A stretch of 54,829 nucleotides of DNA from assembly GCA_011800805.1 (NCBI GenBank), contig MPNW01000343.1, forward strand, positions 44,710 to 99,538, given 5' to 3'. Source of the stretch: Hirudo medicinalis (Eukaryota > Annelida > Clitellata > Hirudinida > Hirudinidae). The translations under genes were made by a program, and so were the position numbers. The notes below the pieces were generated by a model. It did not search any database and was not told the origin of the DNA. It saw only the letters and a program-made list of their open reading frames with translations. Shown in pieces: positions 41,801 through 54,699 of this stretch; position 1 is the first letter of the stretch, and each line of letters opens with the position of its first letter.

Positions 41801-44800
41801 GCATTAAGCATAAAATATAACCAAATGAAATTTTGTTGAATGTACAAATCATCATCATCATAACTCACCTTGCTGACAATCATCCCTGCATTGTCATTCG
41901 TTCTGCTGAAGAGGCACGAAGGAGCAAAGTGGAAGATGGACAAATGTAGGAAGGACATCCAGAGGATGACTCGATCGGAGGTAGTCATGCGTGACATGAG
42001 GCCATAAACATCCTGAGCGTTGAGACAATCCTGAAACATGAATCAAGTGCCAATCAACTGAGGCAAATATCCGAGCACAGAACTTAGCAGTGAAATTTCA
42101 TGAAATGTAAACTCTGAAATATTACTAAATAGTTTTACTTATAAATAAAACACATTAAGCTCAGCATAAGAGACATCAGCCATTACATCACATTCAAAAT
42201 GGTGCTTGTGGCATTCAAAGCCAAATTGCAAACACAATGCTACTTCATCGTTGCACTCAGAAACACAACGATCCAAAATGTTGAAAGAAAATGCAAAAAC
42301 AAAGCTCATCAGAATTTCCCACACGATGCGATCGATGTGAACATCCTGGGTTCAAGACCTGCCTCGGCCAACCGAGCAATCCATTACCTCTATTAGGTCC
42401 ATGCCCATGGTGTTCTTTCCAGTATGGAAGCAGATCTGAGCCTGATGCAGAATAACTTCGAGTAGCCAGTGTGATACGACATCCTCCTCCAGAGAATTGA
42501 CCTGAGTTAGCAAAACAAAAAACAAACATAACGACAGGTGTTAACGAAAAGCCTAAAATTGCACTGCAAGTTAGCTTAAATAATAAACTACTTAAATATA
42601 ATAATAATAATAATAATAATAAATATAATAATAATAATAAATATAATAATAATAATAATAATAAGTGTATTTATGTAGCAGCCCAAGCTTAGTCCATTTA
42701 CATGAAACTGCCCCCCAGGGTTGGTTTGTTACTTTTAACACCACTCGCAGGAACACATCCTTCTGAGCTAACTTGCACATCAACACCTGTAACCTTGGAA
42801 CATCATGCTCACCTGATCACTGCACAGGTAATGCAAGGCAAGATTGCACGCCTCCATCTTGTCCGAAAACGATTCGCTGACTCTGATGAACTGAAAAGTG
42901 AATTGAATTATAAAAGTTAAAAATGAGTTAAATTATGAAAGCTTTAAATGACTTTATTAAATGTTGAGAAATAAAAATAAATGCCTCTGATTCTGACCTG
43001 CCAGTGAAGGTCGTAGGAAGGCACCATTTCAAGGGCATTAACAAAGGCCACTCTCAACTGGTCAGAAACATCATCATTATTGTTGCTGTTATTGCAGTTG
43101 TTGGTGGAGTCGTGCTCGCTCTTGGGACCAGTGGAATCCATTTGTGGTGGGTTGCTGATGATCGTTGGCGAACCCCTCTTGGCTTCACGATTCCTCTTCT
43201 GGACGAACATTCTCAGGTAATGCTGCCAAAGGTTTTGTGAGTGAGGGTGGTGTTCGATGCCCTTGGCCAGCACTTTCAAGGCTGTGTCGAGTTTTGAGGG
43301 AAATTTTGATCTGAATGATGAAAAAAGAAGCTCACAAAATGGCAAATTAGGTAATAATAATTATTAATTCCATTATTCACCAAAGCTATTATCACTATTA
43401 CTAACATTAACATTAATAATAACATTTGTACATAAAGTATGAGCTATCAAGGGTACTCGATAGTAAAAACTCCAGTAATTCTTCTCCAAATGGTTTTGAG
43501 CATAGTTTGGTGGTGGTGATGAAGATGAAGTTATCGTGAATATATCAACACGAAACATAACAACAACGGGTAGCTGAAAATAAGTAAGCAAAGCACTGAT
43601 GACTTACTTTGTCTCTTCACCAATGATGCTCATTGCCTTCTTAAGGAAGGCTTCTTCATGAAGACTTGCGACCCTCTTGTGATCTTGTGCAGTGCTTCCG
43701 TCATCGCCATCGCTGCCCCCGTCATCGTGACTTGCATTCCTATTTGTATCGGTAGCTTCTCTACTGCTCGATCGACTTGTCGTCCAGTATCGACGGTCGA
43801 GCGTCGAGGTGCCATCCTCGTCGAGCTGGGGACCTAAGTCTGCCGAAGTGACCGACATAAATTGGACTAATTCATATGTGCATACTAATTCATACGTGCA
43901 TACTAATTCATACATTCAAACGATCGTGCCACATTTGCCATTCTGATTTATTTATAAATAGAAATATTTTCGTTTAATTTTGCCGAGTGCAATGGTAATA
44001 ATACAATTAAGCAAGGTAAATAAATAACAATCAAGTGCTTACCAGGTGTCAACATGTTGCTGTTTGCGTTTTGTTCCACCGGGTCTTCGTTGAGAACCCT
44101 CGAGTCCTTCACCTTTCCTGGGTTCTTGTCCTGCCTGACTGACCACAATCTGTCTTGATCCAGTGGTGTGAAGATGGCTGCAATCATCATCATCATCATC
44201 ATCATCAAAATCTCAATGTGGATGCATAATGTTGCGTTGACATAAGCAGCCCTCTTAGATAGGCAAATAAAAGGACTGAATGCCTGAAACTGCCAACCCG
44301 ATCCTTTTGCCTGTGAAACGAGGTGCAGCATCATGAGGTAGAGCTTCTTGGCATCCGTCTGCTTTGATCTTGTCATGAAATCGTCTACATAGGCACCTGG
44401 CAAGATTCAAGAGGACCACTTTCATGTCATGAATATTAGGAGATCAATAAGTATTAATTCTTTTCATTTCATATATATATTTTAGCTCTCAGTGGGATTC
44501 AACTATATTTACGATTTTTAATACATCACATCATTATTGCGGTTATGAATTACGTGTCCACCAACCAATGAGGGCCTTGTACTTGGAGGGGGGTGTTTTG
44601 GCGTCGATGCTGGGGACTACGCTCGGATGGTAGGATGCGATCTCCATTAAGACCTCCTTTGTTGTCATCGAGTAGTCTCTCTCATGCTGCCTGCAATGTG
44701 TCATCATAATCATCATGCAAGCTGCCAAGCATAATTACCACTTTTATTGCACGATAACAGTTCATCACCCAATAACCAGTCTGGTTAGTAACATTAACCG

Positions 44801-47800
44801 GTAGGTTAATTCTTAGACAATCAACGCCAAGTAAACAGGTAGGCATCGTGCAAACTCACCAAGGACAATTGTCGTCATTGCATTTTCCCAGCAGTTCAAA
44901 CTGGCAGAGAGGGACGTTGTTGTCCAGTTTGTTCGTGAAGGTGGAACTGGAAAACTCATTCTCCGTCCTGAATGACTTGATGGACCTCAAAAGTCCGCTC
45001 ATGCGAGACGAAACGTTTTCTTCCCCTTCGTCGAATGATTTTCTCTTCAGAGAATTCAACTTTGGACTCGAGTCGCCCCTCTGAACGAGGCCGACGTTGA
45101 AATTGAGCAGCTTTTGTGCTTGACTGAAGACTGACAAACGGAGTTGGGCGGTCGTCGTCTGCATGGGTTGGTGGTTTCTCAATGTCGATTTTCTCTGTGG
45201 AGGTAAATCTAATATTTATTTCTGCCATGTTCATCATTCAAATTAATTTCATAACATCATTTTCAAAGACAATCTTAGCGATCTACTGACATGGGCATCC
45301 TTTATCTTCAAGAATTTATCATCCTTTGTGTTTTGAGGAGGAAGTTTCACTTTCCTGCTCGACGACTTCTGCTGAAGCGATGCCGAGTTCTTTGATTTCA
45401 AAATGCTTTTCGAGATTTCTGTTGAAACTCTGCTTTCTCCAGAAGACGATTTTGTCCTTGTCGTGACTTCTCCCGAAGCTTGTTCCAATGTCTTTGCACC
45501 GGTTGAGGTTGAAGCAGACGTGCCACCGGTCATCACAGAATCCAACGTGACCGGCAAGGTGCTAATGACTGCCCACCTTTTTGCCGGAGGAAGGTCGGGG
45601 TCATTGGTCGCAGTGCTAAGCTTCCTCTTGTGCCGACTCTGCTGCTTTAAAGTGCATAAACGGTTGAGATGAGAAGATGCAAATTCAAATGCGAAACTTG
45701 AAAGAATTCTCCTCATACCTACCCATCCATTACATTCATCCACTTGGTTGTAAGAACCCTCAAATTGACAAACCTTTGACTTTGTGGCATTGCTATTTGT
45801 CTGTTGCATCAAGGAAGTCGTCTGTTTGTTGTGGTGCTCTTGAATGTTCGACTTGATGCTTTTTGTAACTGTAAGTAGCTTCTCTTGACACTCCGTGATG
45901 TCATTTGACGTTCTCAAAGTCTTTCTCTCCTTCTCCAGAATGTGAGATCTTAGTGCCTCCCTCTGAGTTAGCAAATTTATTTCTTGTTTATTGTTAATAA
46001 ATATTTTTAGAATCATTGTTAATTAACCAATGATTGAATGATGATTTGCAATAAAATTTCTTATGGGATGAATAAATGCAAATATTAATGATGATGCTCT
46101 CCAACAGTTACCCACCTTCTTGTCCAATTCTGCCACCTGAAGTTGGTTGTGGTTGAGAATCTTTAGCACTGCCTCCAACTGCTCCCTGATCTTCTGGCAT
46201 TGGCCTCTGTGGTCACAAGCTCCGCCCTCCTCTTGCTAAGGACTGATTCCAGCTTCAAGAGACGTACTTTCTCCTCCTTCAAGCTTTTGCTGGAAAGTCA
46301 TTTTATGGAAAATATTAATAATTAATAACAACATTCAATGAAATATGGTGATAATGTTGAAACAAATGTCTGCATGACATTACAAAATGAACAAATAAAC
46401 TTGAATGATGCAGTGAATGAATGCACCATCTCATGCAGTGAACGAGTAACAACTGACCTCTCCTTGGCACTCTTATCCTCGAGCTGTTTGAGTTTATGAG
46501 TGAGGAGACTCACTTCAAGCTCCTTCTCTCTTTTCATCAGTTCCTCTTTGTTCAGGTTTTCGAGTTTGTCTTTCTTCAGAGTATGCTGGACGACTGTTTT
46601 CTTCAATGCAATGCCACTGTTTGTTATCGTAGTGGTAATATCGCTATTGGTCGTGGTTTTGTTATTCTCGAGCGAACTCAGAGGTCGGGTCTCGGTCTTC
46701 GTTTCCCGGGCAACCGAGGTCACGAGGTCATCTTCGGGCGATTGACCGGAGCAGGCAGGGGTCACTTCTTTCCGTGCTTCTTTGAGAAGCGATTCCAGCC
46801 TGTTGCAAATGTCCATGTCGCCCGTTTCCGTGTTTTCCGATCCATCTTCCTCCTTATCCGACTCTTCCGATTCGTCGCCATTCAGGTAGATGACGATAGG
46901 TTCACAGTTTGGAAACTTAAATAAAATGTTTCAGCTTCACTAGACAGCTTTTCAAAGTTTTTAATCAATACGCGCCACTGCCTCAAGCAACAAGCTTTGC
47001 CAACAAATGTCTAGTTATAAATCAATCTGGATTAATAGAATTTTGAACAGCTAAATCAATAATTAAAGTAGTAGAAACTAATTACATGAATTATGAAATT
47101 AATTCACTGTAAGAGTCACGAAGGAAACAAAGCACCCAAGCATGCAAGCTTAACCGAATGACCGAGATCAAAGCAAGTAAGTTAGCAGTTGATTATTTAT
47201 GCCATCCAATTGAATTGTTTTGTTAAAGCCTGAAAATAAATTAATTAATAACTAATAACTAAATTAATTATTTGATCAATTAATGATGATGAGACTAAAT
47301 CAAAACAGCGAGAACAAATGAAACAGAAAAAAAACAAAGCTTCAACGCTCAACAGACCATGGGATTAATTTTTGTTGGCACCTTCGAATACTTGTTGTGG
47401 ATCGTTTGCACGAGTCTCGAGTCCGTCCTTCTCGCCGGAGCACGGACGGGTTGCCTGGAGCCTCCCCGGTGCCCTTCGACCTTTGTTCTGCTGCTATGAA
47501 TCTTCACGTTGGACGTGCCGACGTCGTCTCCCGACGGTTTGAACGGTCGGTTTTGGAAGGCCGAGGAAACCGCCGTCGAAGGTCTGCTCGACACGGCGAC
47601 TCCAGCAGAGTTCGAGGACTCTTTTTTTGTCTCGACTTTCACTCGAGGCTCGGCGGAAGGTTCCTGAAGTTTTGTATCGGATGTACTGACCGCAAATTTC
47701 ATGACCGAAGCAGGTAGTTTAACATTGACGATGCTCGTGGATGCCTGTTGTTTTGGAGGGATGTTGAATACTGTACGATCAATCTGCGACTGACTAGTCT

Positions 47801-50800
47801 GTCCATGTTTGGCAGCAGGAATGGCAGTTGATGTCGAAGATGAATGTGTTTGTGGGGGAGGGACGAATTTTGTCGCATTTGGAATCGATGCGTTACGGCG
47901 TTTAGAGAACGTTTGAGGCCTAAAGCTTATTTTTTGTTTGGTTGTCGGCAGTGCCGCATGCCCGGTAACGTTGTTCTTTCTCTTTCTATTCCTTCTTTTT
48001 TTCCTTTTCAATGAACGCTTCACTGATGGCACAGGCACCTCTGACTTAATGTTAATTAACAACTTTTGATGGTTCTTCGATTCGTCAAAGTCTTCGCCAA
48101 ATCTCTGCTGATAAAATGATTGCATTACCAGTTCCTTCTTCTCATCTTTGGGCTGGATATTCATAGTTTCTTGCTTCAGTTGCTCCTGCTTGATTTTTCT
48201 GGCAGCAAATGATTTGAGCAGACGAGCTCTCAAAATCATCTCTTCGTCCTTACTTTCGTCGCTCGGAGTCAAACATTCACCGTCCAACCTCTCTGACGGT
48301 TCCTCGTCAAAGCTCGGAGCAATTACCAAGCACTGCTGCACCAGCTGAGAAGAAATGTCGGGCTTAACGTCTTCATTATAAAATGTTTCCTGGTAAGAGT
48401 GGTCAAAATTTTTGGTAGGAGATGATGATTCGTGATCGCTGTCGATGACAATCATGTCGAAGAAATCTTCCTCCTCCTCATCTAACTTCTTCTGACTTCT
48501 CGTTGGATTGCAGTCAGGCAAACCGTGATTTTGATTGATTGATTTGTTGCTGTTCTTCATCACGTTTTCAGACATCACTTTGTGGGTCATTGTCTTTCTT
48601 AATTCAATATCAAGGAGTAGTTTGTTCTTGAGGTGATTGAGATAGGATTCATCGTCATCTTTCACTTCAACCTTTTGAACAATTTCTGCACTTTCAAAAT
48701 CACTATTGTTTCTCTCTTCAAAATCTTTATTATTTGTAGTTAGACCCTCGTATTGAGGCAAAGAAAGAAGCCAGGAAGGTGACGGTGAAGATGCAGGTGT
48801 CGGGGTTTCATTGATGTTGATCAGAGATGTGGAACAGGATTTTAGGTCATCTCTAATTACCTGCATTTCATCTTCAAAGTCTTCATATAGCGGATCTTTG
48901 CTTGCATCCTCATTCATCTGGAAACGCGGGGATGCTTTGTTGCTCATGCCAATGGTCGATGACCCGGTAGAGCTTGTAATGTTGGTGGTGGTAGAATAAG
49001 AAACACTCTTCAAGTCAGAGTTGAAAGGAGGTGAAGGAAGTAGGGGAACATTCCTGCAGCCTGCACCAATGACCTCAATTGGCCTTGGGGAATAACAGGC
49101 GTGACTGCTCCAATGAGCGACGCTTTGCAGAGCCGTGGGTCTCGGATTGTTCGAGTAACCGGAATGGACGTTACCAAAAGATAAAGACATCAAAGGCTTC
49201 GGTGCCAACAAGGGCTGACGTATGCTCAGTCGTTGAAGGGAATGTTCGGGCATGAGGAGGGGTTGCTTAGGTATGGGAAGAAGGGCAGGTTTTGGCAACA
49301 GGGGTCCCCTCAATTTGGGCTCAGGAAGCAAAGGAGCTCTGACTACGGCAGCAGGAGCGGGAGCAGGAAGGGAACAACTTAAGGACAGGAGGGGTCTGAC
49401 GGTCGTGGACGAGTGGAGGTTGTGCTGAATTATGGAGAAGAGGGGGCCTTGAGTCATCAGTGGAGGAATGGATATCCCATGGTCAGGAGTAACCTCAGAG
49501 AGCATGTTTTGTTGGTGTTCGATCCGTTTTTGGCTCTCTATTAATTCCTGCTTCTGCTGTTTGAGATGTTGGATGTGTTCTTGAAGGAAGTCTATGTTTT
49601 GGGAGTCTGATTGTAAGGAAGAAAAAAAAATGAATTCTCAAACCTGCTTAATTTTAAAAGACAGAGCATATCAGATGATACTAAAATTGTAAAAACTATT
49701 GATGACAATAAATAAGCAATATTATGAGAAACTAATAATAGCAGCAATAACAATAACATGATTCAAAATTTGTGTTGTAAACCTTAATGCGATGATCATT
49801 CAATCTCGAAGGGCGTCGGATTGCATGACCAAACAACATCAATAAGAAGAGATTTTCACAAGGCATTAGTCATCATCATCATCATTAATTATCATAAATA
49901 AGGTTCACGTTCACCACATTTGCAAGGTAATGCCTCCCGACATCTGACGACAAGCATAAATATATACGTGATTATAATAATAAATATTGTATAACCTGTT
50001 TCTAAGTTGTTGTTATCATCAGCATCACTATCCATTTCCATGTGAACCACATCATAGTTGTCCACGTTTGAGTCTGTCGGTCAGATGTAAAAGTTAGAAA
50101 TCAACTTAGTCCTTTATTTCCATCACAAAGTCATCAATCTTGTCTTTCCATTAATAGCTTTAATTACACCATTCTTATTACCTTTAATAATATCCTTATT
50201 TTGCACCATGTAATATAATTTATGCCTACGAAATATAAACTAATCATATTCGTTGCTCACCTTGACTAGAAAATGTGTCAGGGTACTGAATGTTATCCAC
50301 TTTCGAATCGAGCCTCTTCTCGGCCGACTTCAGAGCAGTCATTCTCAACCGCAAGAGTTCCTCATCCTCTGCTGAATCCTGGAAGAACCAATCGATTGAA
50401 GTTATGTGCCGTCATTATGCGAACGCATTTGCAGACGATAGTAACGCCCCGAGCTTAAATGATCTCGTCGAGAACTTGGATGAATAAGCTAAACATGGCA
50501 GAGCAGAACTTTGAGAACTCGGGACAATTGAAATAATCCCGTCATTCAACTGCACGCACGAGATCCACGCCAGGTTTTCAGTCTTCTGTTCTAATTCTCA
50601 TGGGAAAACTTTTTAGCCGAGCCACCGCATATACAGATATCAATAAAATATGGGGAGATGCAAATAAAAAACATGGATTGTGTGATGTGCATGTCGGCAA
50701 AGAATATATTGATTAAATTGAAGCAGTCATTTGCAAAATACCCACATAAATATCCTGATTCCCTGAAACCTTGGTGCTACTCTTGATTTCATTTTCTAAA

Positions 50801-51869
50801 ACTGGGGAATTTTTAAATTTTAAGCATTGGAAATAACATCCAATCCAATAACATCCAAGCTCCACCTGATTCATCTATATTTTGTAGTTTTGATCTTCTC
50901 CTAGCATCTTCGTACTCTTTGATCATCAAACAATAATCAGTATCAGGAGCTATAAAAGTAAGATAATTGTTGATGTGTAACAATGCTAATCGTATTGTTT
51001 CATGTACGAACCAAATTCCTTTAATTATTAAATTTTTAAAAATTACTAAAATGATTACGAAATTAATGCTAAAGTTACAAATGAAAGTTATTTATTATTT
51101 ACATTTATAAATATCAACATATCAGCAGGAATAACAACATTTCTAAGGCTCATTAATACTTGGCATTTACTAATGTTCTAATTTGCAGTTGTATAAAAAT
51201 TTGATGAAAACAAAGAAAACAAACTATCTATCAAATAAGAAATTTATGAAGCAAAATATCCGTGAGATGCACATCAGCTAAGTTCTGTCATAAGTTGGTA
51301 ATTTGTATTGCTATTGCTTTACATTAGCTTATTTATTAGCTTATTGGCTAGAATTAGATTTTTTTTTTCTTAATTAATTTAAATCATAGCCTTTTTCATT
51401 AGAAATTCGTTCACATTACTGTAAAATGCCTATACTTATGAATGTTCTTAAATGAAGTTTTCTTAAGCTACACTTTTTTTAACAAAATTATTGTATTCGA
51501 ACTGATGTAGCATTTACTGTTTGTCTAACCAAACCACGTAATGTTTCAACAATTAACTGAAACAACATTCCTGTGTCCATGCAATGTCAAATTCTCACCT
51601 TTGATTGTATGATATGTCTCTTTGTTATAAGTAACAACTGGCTTTCTTTGCTTACTTTTTCTCTTTTGTCGCTGCTTACTAGTCTTATTTGCAACCTTAG
51701 GAGCATGGCATGGAATATCGCGTGCATGTTGTGGACCAGGAAGAATTATGACAGAATCGCCCATATTTGGGACCAATGCGCTAACTCCAACAACCATATC
51801 ATCTTCGTCACTAATTTCTCCTTCTTCTTTCGGTGAATCGCTTTTGAGCATTTTGGTTTTTGAAAACAA
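38846..51869 (-). CDS. ZFC3H1: ZFC3H1, CCCH zinc-finger scaffold of the PAXT complex
   Basis: Nuclear protein linking MTR4 and the RNA exosome to polyadenylated RNAs. Exons (5' to 3'): 51869–51599, 50949–50866, 50371–50261, 50073–49996, 49606–47358, 46915–46458, 46289–46116, 45962–45774, 45644–45291, 45194–44860, 44690–44566, 44396–44298, 44177–44043, 43839–43608, 43310–42998, 42890–42813, 42501–42388, 42030–41869, 41793–41510, 41334–41187, 41117–41046, 40983–40814, 40416–39985, 39755–39654, 39380–39341, 39265–39203, 38962–38846; about 2,329 residues. Family marks: SPKEEGEISDED start; EDEELLRLRMTALKSA; DNYDVVHMEMDSDADD; EEMILRARLLKSFAARK; coiled coils; the finger CQFELLGKCNDDNCPWQH (near residue 1,420, split by an intron at its Trp); then HAT/TPR-like helices ending in KKALEYLPYQKKLWKD. 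Phases fit everywhere except exon 46289–46116, which lacks one base. Start could be Met at 51869 or 51851. It is longer than the human protein (about 1,989). Confidence 0.95.
42599..42664. repeat. (AAT)n microsatellite
   Basis: ATAATA units with periodic AAATAT interruptions, in a ZFC3H1 intron. Confidence 0.9.
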
Positions 51870-52288
51870 TATTTACGTAAAATATTTACGTCTTAAGTCG
51901 ATATCCAACAGTCCAGAACAACAACTCAAGAGGCGATATTGGAATATTTCCAGAGTTATGAAAATTGAATACTTAATTTATTAAACGTGTCATTAACTTT
52001 TAAAATGAACATAATATTTTTTAAAAACATAATCATTAAAATTTACATTATTTTTATGTATTTATAACCTCACGTCAGACTGAATTACTGTTTTTCTCAC
52101 GTTTACGTCGTCCGATTTTATGATTTGCTTTTTAAATTTTCTTAAACATTAGCAAATGTATTTTATGGCAATTATTATCAATTTCAACTTGCATCAATAA
52201 TTAATTATTAAGAATATTATTGGTGTCATTATTGAAATAATCTCATAGATAAAGGACCAGCTGTTGACAATTAGCAACTAATTTTATA
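51870..52288. promoter_or_regulatory. Head-to-head promoter region, ZFC3H1 / PKN-like kinase
   Basis: Only about 420 AT-rich bases separate the two divergent start codons, so the genes probably share promoter sequence. No recognisable TATA, CCAAT or other core element stood out. Confidence 0.5.
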
Positions 52289-54070
52289 ATGAAAAGCTCC
52301 ATAAAGAAAAGAAAAGATGCTTCTAGAGACTCTAATTTACATAAATTGGCTATTCTCCAAACTGGGAGTAACAAAGTTGAAGCCCCTAACACATCAAATA
52401 ATATATCTAGGTAGTTTCAACTTTTAATTTATGGAAAATGTGTCGATACAGTTTTAGTTAAATTGATATTTATTAGATTTGCTAGCAGCGTTTATTTAAA
52501 AGACTTGGAGCAGCATTCATTGAAATCAGCGAATGTATTCATTGGTGAATATCAACTGCTTTTCATGATAGGCCGGGGAGCGCACGGCAAAGTAAGGACT
52601 TATGAAATCATGCAAATGCCTAGATTCCCCTCCTTGTCGATTTATGTAGATTACTCAGTAATGCACAGTTTTACATTATGTACGTGAGTCCTGTCATGAA
52701 CATAGAGTTATCTGTTGTTGGTAAAAAGAATGATGGAAGCAGAATAATTTTCCTAATGTCAGAACAGCTCAGTTACATACATAAGCATAGCCACGGGGAC
52801 AAAGGGAGGGAAGAAGTACCCCTTATGACATCAATATTTATTACATATTTACAAGTTTCGATAGTTAAATTATTAAATTAATACTAAAATCTTTGCTTTC
52901 ATTACGTGTTAAAGACAAGTGTGAAATTAATTGTTGGCCAATATTCCACCAGTACTATACTTTGTTGCTGTAATATTTAAGCACACATAAAATACATTTG
53001 CCTCCCCTAGTTCGATTTTAAAATCCTGGCTACGCCGCTGGTTACATATCAACTACTCTTAAGAGTAACAATGACTCGGTTCCGTGGCGCAACTTGTAAA
53101 TTTCCAGGCAACATTTACATTAGATACCTTTATAATCTCAAGCATGGCGTCTCGCAGGCCCTATATTTTTCTTCCAAAAGGTCTGGGTTAAGATTAGGAG
53201 CAGGGCAAGCCAGATAGCGAAAAAGACACACCGGCAGTTCCGCTACCATCGAATGCAGGGTCGAGGAACTACAAGCGCATCCTAAAGCTCATTTCAAAGA
53301 ATTTTTATTATATTTATTATGACTTAAGGTGCTCCTGGTGAGAAACGAAAAGAATGGACAAAATTATGTGATGAAATTAATAAACCTGGCAACCGAAGAG
53401 TTATCGAGTATCATGAGAGAAAAATTGGTGCTTCAAAAAATATCCAGTGGTTGTTGTGAATTTCTTACAAGGGTTCACGACTACGTGCTGACTTCGGTAA
53501 GACCGAATCGAATTATGCTTGAATTCATTCATTTTTTCCAGCGGTATATTCATTCGTTTGCCAAAACACATACTTCATGTGGAATGTCGGCCAAGTGACG
53601 TGCAAATCCAACCCACAGGAGGGTACCAAAGTACTCTTAATCCAAGTCCCAACCCTATCCATCACCTTAACCCTAACCCTGGAAAAATATGGAAAACTGA
53701 CGAAATTTGGTGTAGTAGTAGTATTTTATTAATGTCCTCAGCATATACTTGATGAATAGGACAGACGAAATGTGCTCCCCAAGAGTTGGCTTTGAAGCCC
53801 GTCACTTCTCCAGGTACTTCTCCAGGTACCGAAGTCCATTGCGTGACATTGGATAAATTTAAATAAACCTACTACCCAAACGTCGTCTAGCTTGAATATG
53901 GAACATTTGTTACAGGGGCACGTTGGCTTCGTAATGGAATACGTACCCGGTATAACACTTAAGGATCAAATATCTTTGGTCAAGAACTTTCTTGACGAGA
54001 AGACAATATTCTACACTGCTTGTATTGTGCTAGCTCTTGAATATTTGCATGGGATAAACATCTTTCACAG
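52289..54070 (+). CDS. PKN-like AGC serine/threonine kinase, N-terminal half only
   Basis: Exons 52289–52410, 52477–52591, 53329–53496 and 53916–54070 join in consistent phase to 186 residues and stop at a phase-2 donor, the 3' part lying beyond the window. Kinase subdomains seen: Gly loop IGRGAHGKV (about 72–80), catalytic Lys95 (YVMKLI), alpha-C Glu near 110, hinge GHVGFVMEYVPG (136–147), and YLHGINIFHR leading to the HRD loop. FVMEY, FYTACIVLALEYLH and the placing of inserts resemble PKN/PKC more than other AGC kinases. Only about 65 residues precede the kinase domain, so the HR1 and C2-like regions of PKN are absent. No DFG or catalytic-loop exon is seen before 54829. It could be a short lineage-specific kinase or a decaying duplicate. 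Confidence 0.72.
52772..53048. mobile_element. Non-autonomous hAT-like MITE (261 bp) with 8-bp TSD
   Basis: GTTACATA occurs at 52772–52779 and again at 53041–53048, bracketing a 261-bp element (52780–53040). Its ends are inverted copies: the right end read inward is CAGCGGCGTAGCCAGGATT, and the left end is CATAAGCATAGCCACGGGG (11 of the first 16 positions match). Eight-base target duplications and CA-G starts fit the hAT superfamily; the CAG-GGCGTAGCCAGG end is a type common in animal genomes. It has no coding capacity and lies in the second kinase intron. Confidence 0.8.
53497..53915. other. Third kinase intron
   Basis: 419 bases. Contains a short CCCTAACCCTAA-like run (about 53645–53680) and a direct repeat of TACTTCTCCAGG near 53815–53830. 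No coding resemblance. Confidence 0.4.
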
Positions 54071-54617
54071 GTTTTTATCAATATTTTTAAACTTCATCAT
54101 TCTTGCTGCCATTGTGCTATCGCGTTATTCCAACCGTTTTCGTCCCTGTAAAAATTAATCTGCCAGTCACGAATGTCGCAGGGCTTCACTGCATTAAAAT
54201 TTTAATATTTAAATAAGATTTGTTGATATTAGCATGAATAAAATAACAATAATTAATAATAACATCATTATAATGAAAAGTCGATCGATCGTTCATCGTT
54301 TTTCGCGAGTCACCTGTAACTGACGACAAGATGTTCTACTTGTGGCTGGTCGTTGTCTTTTAGAGACAATAATCCTTGATAATTCAATAATAATAATCCT
54401 CGCTTATGTTGTACCGGATATTGACTGTTCGCCGTCGTGAATCGTGTCATCAATCCTTCGGTTAGGTGGTCAGTCTGAAGAAAAGAAGCCGACTATCGCT
54501 ATTTCAAAATTTACAAATAAAAACGGTGGACCGATTCGCTTGAGTGAATCGCTGAGCGTTTTGGTAGTAATCGGGATTCATCTTTTACCAGCAGTAGCCG
54601 CGAGTGATAACACTGAA

Positions 54618-54618
<1 letters not shown>
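54071..54618. other. Region after the last visible kinase exon
   Basis: AT-rich intron or decayed sequence. A possible acceptor at 54364 would place Asp after the HR of the kinase loop but meets a stop within five codons, so I do not call an exon here. Confidence 0.35.
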
Positions 54619-54697
<79 letters not shown>

Positions 54698-54698
54698 T
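54619..54698. repeat. (AAT)n microsatellite
   Basis: About 26 perfect AAT units, directly upstream of the LINE fragment. Confidence 0.97.
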
Positions 54699-54699
54699 T

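Noticed and set aside
42330..42400. Possible tRNA from a B-box-like GGTTCAAGACC
   Set aside because: No A box or cloverleaf arms at the right spacing; the match overlaps the ZFC3H1 exon boundary region.
45249..46016. Single 255-codon ZFC3H1 exon starting at its own Met
   Set aside because: Acceptors and donors at 45962, 45774 and 45644 keep the frame and match the family; the extra residues are intron read-through.
53640..53685. Telomere-like CCCTAA repeats
   Set aside because: Only two perfect units among variants, in the interior of an intron.
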